49,193 nt of DNA from an uncultured Mycoplasmatota bacterium (GTDB taxonomy: Bacteria; Bacillota_I; Bacilli_A; RF39; UBA660), in contig CASEIJ010000045.1 of NCBI GenBank assembly GCA_949288035.1, forward strand, positions 1 to 49,193, in the 5' to 3' direction. This document shows, one piece after another, positions 44,613 through 49,193 of the stretch. The stretch's first letter is position 1. Every line of letters starts with the position of its first letter. Under the pieces are notes generated by a model. The model was not told the DNA's origin. It was given only the letters and a program-made list of their open reading frames with translations, and ran no database searches. The position numbers were made by a program, and so were the translations under genes.

Positions 44613-45553
44613 TGGATAAAATTTCAATTGTTATACCATGTTATAATGAAGAAGAAAGTATTCCACTATTTTATAAAGAAATAAAAAAACAAGAAGAGAA
44701 AATGGAAAATGTATCTTTTGAGTTATGGTTTGTAGATGATGGATCAAAAGATAAATCATTAGAATTAATGAAAGAATTACATGAGAAAGATAAAGAAGTT
44801 CACTATTTATCTTTTTCTAGAAATTTTGGAAAAGAGGCTGCTATTTATGCAGGGTTAGAAGCAGCAACAGGAAATTATATCACACTTATGGATGTAGATT
44901 TACAAGATCCTCCTAAATTATTGGAAGAAATGTATGAAAGTATTACCAAAGAAGGATATGATGTTGTAGCCACTAAGAGTACAAGTCGTAATGGTTACTC
45001 TTTCTTTAGAAAAACATTTACTAAGTGGTTTTATCACCTCATTAATAAAATATCGAAAGTAGAAATGGTAGATGGAGCTAGAGACTATCGTTTGATGAAG
45101 AGAAAAGTAGTAAAAGAAATTATTAAAATGAAAGAGTATAATCGCTATTCAAAAGGGTTATTTAGTTTTATTGGTTTTAAAACAAAATGGATTACATATG
45201 AAAATCCAGAACGTTCTGCAGGTAATACAAAATTTAACTTTTGGAAATTATTTGCTTATGCTGTAGAAGGAATTGTTGGTTTCTCAACAGTTCCTCTAGC
45301 AATCGCAGCGATTGTTGGATTACTTTTCTGTTTAATATCATTTTTCATGATTCTTGTTATTATTGTACGTACTTTAATTTGGTCAGATCCAACCAGTGGA
45401 TGGCCATCTATGGTATGTATTATGTTTTTCTTAAGTGGAATACAACTATTCTGTACGGGAATTATTGGTGAATATCTTTCTAAAACCTATTTGGAAACAA
45501 AACATCGCCCTATTTATATTTTAAGAGAGTCTAGTGAAGAGGAGGAAGAGTAA
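44612..45553 (+). CDS. CsbB/GtrB-like polyprenyl-phosphate glycosyltransferase (GT2)
   Basis: 313 residues. The GT2 domain (1-225) has IVIPCYNEEESI, FVDDGSKDKS, FSRNFGKEAA and the metal-binding MDVDLQDP. Two C-terminal membrane helices (about 233-258 and 266-290) match DPM1/GtrB/CsbB proteins. It would load a sugar onto undecaprenyl phosphate at the inner face for the YfhO-like enzyme. The start overlaps the upstream stop. A GtcA-type flippase is not in the window. Confidence 0.92.
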   Translation: MDKISIVIPCYNEEESIPLFYKEIKKQEEKMENVSFELWFVDDGSKDKSLELMKELHEKDKEVHYLSFSRNFGKEAAIYAGLEAATGNYITLMDVDLQDPPKLLEEMYESITKEGYDVVATKSTSRNGYSFFRKTFTKWFYHLINKISKVEMVDGARDYRLMKRKVVKEIIKMKEYNRYSKGLFSFIGFKTKWITYENPERSAGNTKFNFWKLFAYAVEGIVGFSTVPLAIAAIVGLLFCLISFFMILVIIVRTLIWSDPTSGWPSMVCIMFFLSGIQLFCTGIIGEYLSKTYLETKHRPIYILRESSEEEEE

Positions 45554-45565
45554 CTCCTCTTTTTG
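45536..45565 (+). terminator. Terminator of the yfhO-csbB-like operon
   Basis: AAGAGGAG/CTCCTCTT stem with TTT, overlapping the end of the coding region. Confidence 0.78.
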
Positions 45566-45610
45566 AATGTCTAAATCTTTTTTAGAATATGTTGTAATAG
45601 AGGTGTTATC

Positions 45611-47119
45611 ATGAAAGATAAAGGATTGATTTTACTACTTAGTATTCCAATTGTAATGAGTTTATTTTTTCTTAGTACTTATTTATGTATGCAATTAAAA
45701 TTAAAGGGAAAAGAAACAATCGTAGTAGAATACAAGGAACCGTTTCATGATCCAGGTGTGAGTGCAACGATTATGGGAAAGAAAGCAAAAGTAATCGTAT
45801 ATGGTAAAGTGAATACCAATCAAATTGGAACTTATGAATTAGTTTATGAACTAAAAAATCGTATTGGTATGATCCGTAAAAAAACGAGAAAAGTGATTGT
45901 AAAAAGTAAACAAGCTCCTACGATCACATTAAAAGGAAATGATATAGAATATGTCGCATTAAATACTTCTTATGAAGAGCCTGGGTATATCGCATTCGAT
46001 GTTGAAAATAATAATTTAAGTGATCAAGTTATCACAAGTGGGGAAGTAGATCCGAAACGCTTTGGTATTTATGTGATTAAATATGAAGTAACTGATAAAA
46101 GCGGTAATAAGACAACTGCTAAAAGAAAAGTAATCGTCAAAGATAACGAGAAGCCAAATTTAGAATTAAAAGGCTATGAAGCCGTTACGATATATACAGA
46201 TGAAGAATATGAAGAACCTGGGTATATCGCAACGGATAATATCGATCATGATATTACAAAAAATGTGATTGTAAAAGACAATATAAAAAAACAACCGGGA
46301 ATCTATAAGGTACAATATCAAGTAACTGATTCCAGTGGAAATACAGTAAAAAAAGAAAGACAAGTGTATGTTATAAAACACGAAATATATAAAGAAGAAT
46401 ATGATAAATTAGAAAATCAAACCAAAGGATGGTGGTCTGATAATAAATTAGATCATAAAAGACCATTAGGTGGTAATGATGGAAAATCATTAGAAAAATA
46501 TCAAGCCTACTACTTAGGAAAAAATAAGAAAATCATTTATTTAACTTTTGATGAAGGTAGTAATGAAACATATATGAAAGAAATTGTGGATGTTTTAAAT
46601 AAAAATCAAGTGAAAGCAACTTTCTTTCTTTGTCAAAATTATATGGCTAGTAATGATACGCTCATAAGAGAAATGGTAAAAGCAGGACATAGTATTGGAA
46701 ATCATACCCATCATCATAAAAGTATGCCTAGTCTAGCAACCAAAGAAACATTTGATGAATATGTAAAAGAAATAAAAGATGTAGAAAATATATATCACCA
46801 AATTACCGGAATTGAAATGGATAAAATATACCGAGAACCCAAAGGAGAATGGAGTGAACGAAGTTTAAAAATAGTTAGTGACTTAGGTTATTCTACGTAT
46901 TTTTGGAGCGCTGACCATTATGATTTTGGAGACGATGTTTCGAAAGAAGAAACATTAAATCGCTTGTTAAAACGATATCATAATGGCGCAATATATTTGT
47001 TACATCCTAAGAATAAAGGTAACTATGAAGCGCTAGATGAATTTATCCAAACTATGAAAAAGAAAGGGTATCAATTTGGGCTAGTAAAGGATATAAAAAG
47101 AAATGAAAAACAGAGTTAA
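45611..47119 (+). CDS. PdaA-like polysaccharide deacetylase with three Ig-like domains
   Basis: 502 residues. An N-terminal membrane anchor (7-27) is followed by three Ig-like (DUF5011-type) domains at about 33-97, 103-177 and 183-255. Each has the pattern (Y/F)xxPG or similar and V(T)DxSGN. A CE4/NodB deacetylase domain spans about 305-495. Its motifs are TFDEG (312-316), NHTHHH (364-369), REPKGE (408-413), FWSAD (431-435) and LLH (463-465). The RxPxGE and FWS features are those of PdaA-type muramic-acid deacetylases. The Ig-like stalk would reach the wall. AGAGGTG is the ribosome site. Confidence 0.85.
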   Translation: MKDKGLILLLSIPIVMSLFFLSTYLCMQLKLKGKETIVVEYKEPFHDPGVSATIMGKKAKVIVYGKVNTNQIGTYELVYELKNRIGMIRKKTRKVIVKSKQAPTITLKGNDIEYVALNTSYEEPGYIAFDVENNNLSDQVITSGEVDPKRFGIYVIKYEVTDKSGNKTTAKRKVIVKDNEKPNLELKGYEAVTIYTDEEYEEPGYIATDNIDHDITKNVIVKDNIKKQPGIYKVQYQVTDSSGNTVKKERQVYVIKHEIYKEEYDKLENQTKGWWSDNKLDHKRPLGGNDGKSLEKYQAYYLGKNKKIIYLTFDEGSNETYMKEIVDVLNKNQVKATFFLCQNYMASNDTLIREMVKAGHSIGNHTHHHKSMPSLATKETFDEYVKEIKDVENIYHQITGIEMDKIYREPKGEWSERSLKIVSDLGYSTYFWSADHYDFGDDVSKEETLNRLLKRYHNGAIYLLHPKNKGNYEALDEFIQTMKKKGYQFGLVKDIKRNEKQS

Positions 47120-47175
47120 ATTTCTATACAAAGATTTCTTTTTATAGTATAATGAAAACATAAGGAGTGTGTCGT

Positions 47176-48687
47176 ATGACAGAAGACAATAAAAAAATAA
47201 AAAGTCAAGAAGAACTACCTCATTTAGAACCATCTAAAGAAGTAGATTTTAAAGTGGGAGAAGAGACAGTGGCACCAAAAGTAGAAAAAATAAAAGATGA
47301 GAATACAAACCAAATAAGTTTGGAAGAAAAAAAACAAGAGGATGTAAAAAAATTACAAAAGAGTTCGCCAAAAATATTTATTATTTTAGCTGCTATGATT
47401 TTAATTATAATGAGTTTTGTAGGATATTATGTATTTGCTGCGAATCCGAAGAGAATACTGGTTTCATCAATTGATTCGTTAAATAGAAAAATGAATGCTT
47501 TAAATACAGATATCAATCAATATAAAACGAATGTAAAAGATAGTTTTCAATTAAATGGAACAATGTCTGTAAAAATAAACTCAGATATTTTAGAAGCGTA
47601 TAGTGCAATGGGAGGTTATCCAGAATTAACCCAAGTTTTAACAAACTTAGAAAATACTGAATTTCAATATGAATATCAACAAAATATAAAAGATAAAAAA
47701 ATGTATTTTAATTTGATACCACGTTTAAATGGAAAAGAATTAACAAATATTACTTATTACAATGAAGATAGTCATCAATATGTATTTATAAAAGAAATTG
47801 CTTCTGAATACTTAGAATTAGAAGGATTAGATATTTTTGATTCATTACAAGAGACAAGTATCGATGATTATAATTATATTGTTGATGTGATCAAAAATAG
47901 TTTATATCAACATGTAACAAAAGATGATTTTAAAATAAGTAATGTGAAAGTAAAAATTGATGGAAAAGAAAAAGAAGTAAAGAAAGTTTCATTAACATTA
48001 GATGCGAAAAGAGCAAATGAATTATTTGATCAAGTCATAAATGATTTAAAGAATGATAAGAAAGCAAATAAAATCATGAATCGTATTTCTCCAGAGTTTA
48101 AAAATTATAAAAAACAAGATGTTGATCATAAAGATTCTTCTGTTTTAAATTTCATTACTTATGTTACAAAGTTTTCTCATGAACCAGTAAAATATGCATT
48201 AACGGTTACTGATTCTTATACGAAAAAAGAAAGTGGAATTGCTTTTACCGATGGAACGACAAAAGAATTTGAAGTCATTGAAAATGAACAAGTAGTTAGT
48301 ACCATTGAAATAAAAGGAAATATAGAAAAATTTGAGATTGCTTTAAAAGATGAAAATGGGAAAGAGTTAGGAACAGGAAAAGGATCTTATCAAGATACAA
48401 AAGCTAATTTTGAAATGACATTCGATATAGATAAGAATATGATTTTAGCTTGTCATATGAATGCGAAAAAAGATGGAAATCAAACCGATTCTAACTTTCA
48501 ATGTGAAATTTTAAATAATAATAATCAAAATATATTATCTTTTGAAATTACAGATACAAATACAATGAAAAATGAAGAAAATATCAAAGTGGATACAGAG
48601 AATAGTAGAAAGATAACAAAATTAGATCAACAAAAGTTATCAACGTGGTTCCAACAATTACTAGCAAATTATTTTATAGCACAATAA
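47176..48687 (+). CDS. Membrane-anchored extracytoplasmic protein of unknown function
   Basis: 503 residues from the ATG at 47176, set by AAGGAGTG; a GTG at 47167 overlaps that site. A charged cytoplasmic segment (1-65) contains LPHLEPSKEVDF (14-25), nearly repeated in the acidic protein at 24863. One membrane helix (about 67-88) anchors a 400-residue outward domain rich in Lys, Asp and Asn with many beta-type stretches. A TATAAT at 47148-47153 could be its -10. No named family recognised. Confidence 0.75.
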   Translation: MTEDNKKIKSQEELPHLEPSKEVDFKVGEETVAPKVEKIKDENTNQISLEEKKQEDVKKLQKSSPKIFIILAAMILIIMSFVGYYVFAANPKRILVSSIDSLNRKMNALNTDINQYKTNVKDSFQLNGTMSVKINSDILEAYSAMGGYPELTQVLTNLENTEFQYEYQQNIKDKKMYFNLIPRLNGKELTNITYYNEDSHQYVFIKEIASEYLELEGLDIFDSLQETSIDDYNYIVDVIKNSLYQHVTKDDFKISNVKVKIDGKEKEVKKVSLTLDAKRANELFDQVINDLKNDKKANKIMNRISPEFKNYKKQDVDHKDSSVLNFITYVTKFSHEPVKYALTVTDSYTKKESGIAFTDGTTKEFEVIENEQVVSTIEIKGNIEKFEIALKDENGKELGTGKGSYQDTKANFEMTFDIDKNMILACHMNAKKDGNQTDSNFQCEILNNNNQNILSFEITDTNTMKNEENIKVDTENSRKITKLDQQKLSTWFQQLLANYFIAQ

Positions 48688-48689
48688 AG

Positions 48690-48711
48690 GAAGATATAAA
48701 TCTTCTTTTTT
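48690..48711 (+). terminator. Hairpin terminator
   Basis: GAAGAT/ATCTTC stem with loop ATAA and six T. Confidence 0.85.
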
Positions 48712-48734
48712 CTTTGAAAAATAAGAAAAAATAG

Positions 48735-48764
48735 TTGACAATTAAAAAAATGATATGCTATAAT
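48735..48764 (+). promoter_or_regulatory. Promoter of tRNA-Ala
   Basis: TTGACA at 48735-48740 and TATAAT at 48759-48764 with an 18-base spacer and an extended TGC before the -10. Confidence 0.9.
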
Positions 48765-48787
48765 CTATTTGTCTTCAAAAAAGACGT

Positions 48788-48864
48788 GGGGGATTAGCTC
48801 AGTTGGCTAGAGCATCTGCCTTGCACGCAGGGGGTCGCGGGTTCGAATCCCACATCCTCCACCA
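48788..48864 (+). tRNA. tRNA-Ala (anticodon TGC)
   Basis: Acceptor GGGGGAT/ATCCTCC, anticodon loop CTTGCAC, encoded CCA. It is a single-gene unit with its own promoter and terminator. Confidence 0.95.
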
Positions 48865-48874
48865 ATATGAAAGT

Positions 48875-48899
48875 AACCGTTGATTTTCAACGGTTTTTA
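48875..48899 (+). terminator. Terminator of tRNA-Ala
   Basis: AACCGTTGA/TCAACGGTT stem with loop TTT and a T tract. Confidence 0.9.
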
Positions 48900-48935
48900 T
48901 ATACTATTAAATTCATATTGAAAGGAAGTATATAT

Positions 48936-49193
48936 ATGTTATATCAAACCTACTATCATTCGCCAATTGGTAAGATATTATTAGTAAGTGATGAAAGTCA
49001 TCTAATCGGATTATGGTTAGAAGGACAAAAGTATTTTGCGAATACGATTAGGAATCAAGAAAGAAAAAGTGAATTAACTCCAGTATTAACACAAACAGAA
49101 GAATGGCTAGATGATTATTTTCAAGGTAAAAATCCTAATTCTAGAATACTTCCATTATTACCAAATGGTAGTGAATTTCAAAAAAGTGTTTGG
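48936..49193 (+). CDS. ogt: O6-alkylguanine-DNA methyltransferase, 3' end cut by the window
   Basis: The first 86 residues are present. The start MLYQTYYHSPIGKILLVSD, EEWLDDYFQGKNP and the end GSEFQKSVW match the N-terminal domain and the linker into the DNA-binding domain of Ogt/MGMT. The catalytic PCHR cysteine motif would lie beyond the window. It repairs O6-alkylguanine by moving the alkyl group to its own Cys. GAAAGGAAG is the ribosome site. Confidence 0.9.
   Translation, partial: MLYQTYYHSPIGKILLVSDESHLIGLWLEGQKYFANTIRNQERKSELTPVLTQTEEWLDDYFQGKNPNSRILPLLPNGSEFQKSVW

Overview
The window is a chromosomal stretch of a low-GC Gram-positive bacterium (Bacillota). The base composition is strongly AT-rich. 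Promoters follow the TTGACA/TATAAT type and start sites carry strong Shine-Dalgarno sequences. TGA is used as a stop, so the code is not that of Mycoplasmatales. A glmS ribozyme, feoAB, a YtrA-type regulator and a yfhO/csbB-like pair all fit Bacillota. An uncultured Bacilli lineage (RF39- or Erysipelotrichales-like) is a plausible guess, but nothing here proves it.

Positions 1-20200 hold one surface and secretion locus that joins two machines. The first half is Tad/Flp-pilus-like: a cysteine-rich repeat protein cut by the window edge, a small membrane protein, CpaB, the CpaF ATPase, TadB- and TadC-like platform proteins, a tiny pilin-like protein with its own promoter, two TadE-like minor pilins and a CpaE/TadZ-like protein with a degenerate P-loop. 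The second half is type IV secretion (conjugation-like): three VirB2/TrbC-like small proteins, a VirB6/TrbL-like membrane protein, a PrgI-like protein, a VirB4 encoded as two overlapping genes, a membrane-anchored SpoIID-CHAP peptidoglycan hydrolase, a lipid-bilayer-anchored protein with two calcium-loop motifs, and a VirD4/TraG coupling ATPase with NPFGG repeats, a long charged coiled coil and an acidic tail. No relaxase, integrase, prepilin peptidase or att site is visible. The locus therefore reads as a resident protein-export or adhesion apparatus rather than a mobile element. It is the main candidate for an undescribed system.

Positions 20200-26000 hold a single-domain rhodanese, an RmuC-like protein, a small tail-anchored protein, a UvrD-like helicase, a convergent HdeD-like/permuted papain-like fusion protein and an acidic protein of unknown function. 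Positions 25974-29812 carry ten tRNA genes in three transcription units (Val-Thr-Tyr-Gln-Lys on minus; Leu on plus; Ser-fMet-Asp-Phe on plus). Between them lie a CvfD-like S1 protein, a NifU C-terminal-like Fe-S scaffold, a YutH/CotS-like degenerate kinase and a membrane protein.

Positions 29812-41600 are mostly housekeeping. They hold a CmpB-like membrane protein, glmS under its self-cleaving ribozyme, a FIST-domain protein paired with an aldehyde dehydrogenase, a large protein with a HopA1-like segment, feoAB, and a YtrA-type regulator with its ABC exporter. Three minus-strand tRNAs follow, including two near-identical tRNA-Pro genes. Positions 42069-49193 concern the cell envelope: a YfhO-like glycosyltransferase with a CsbB-like partner, a PdaA-like polysaccharide deacetylase with three Ig-like domains, an anchored extracellular protein, tRNA-Ala, and the start of an O6-alkylguanine-DNA methyltransferase. 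No CRISPR array, insertion sequence or prophage was seen.
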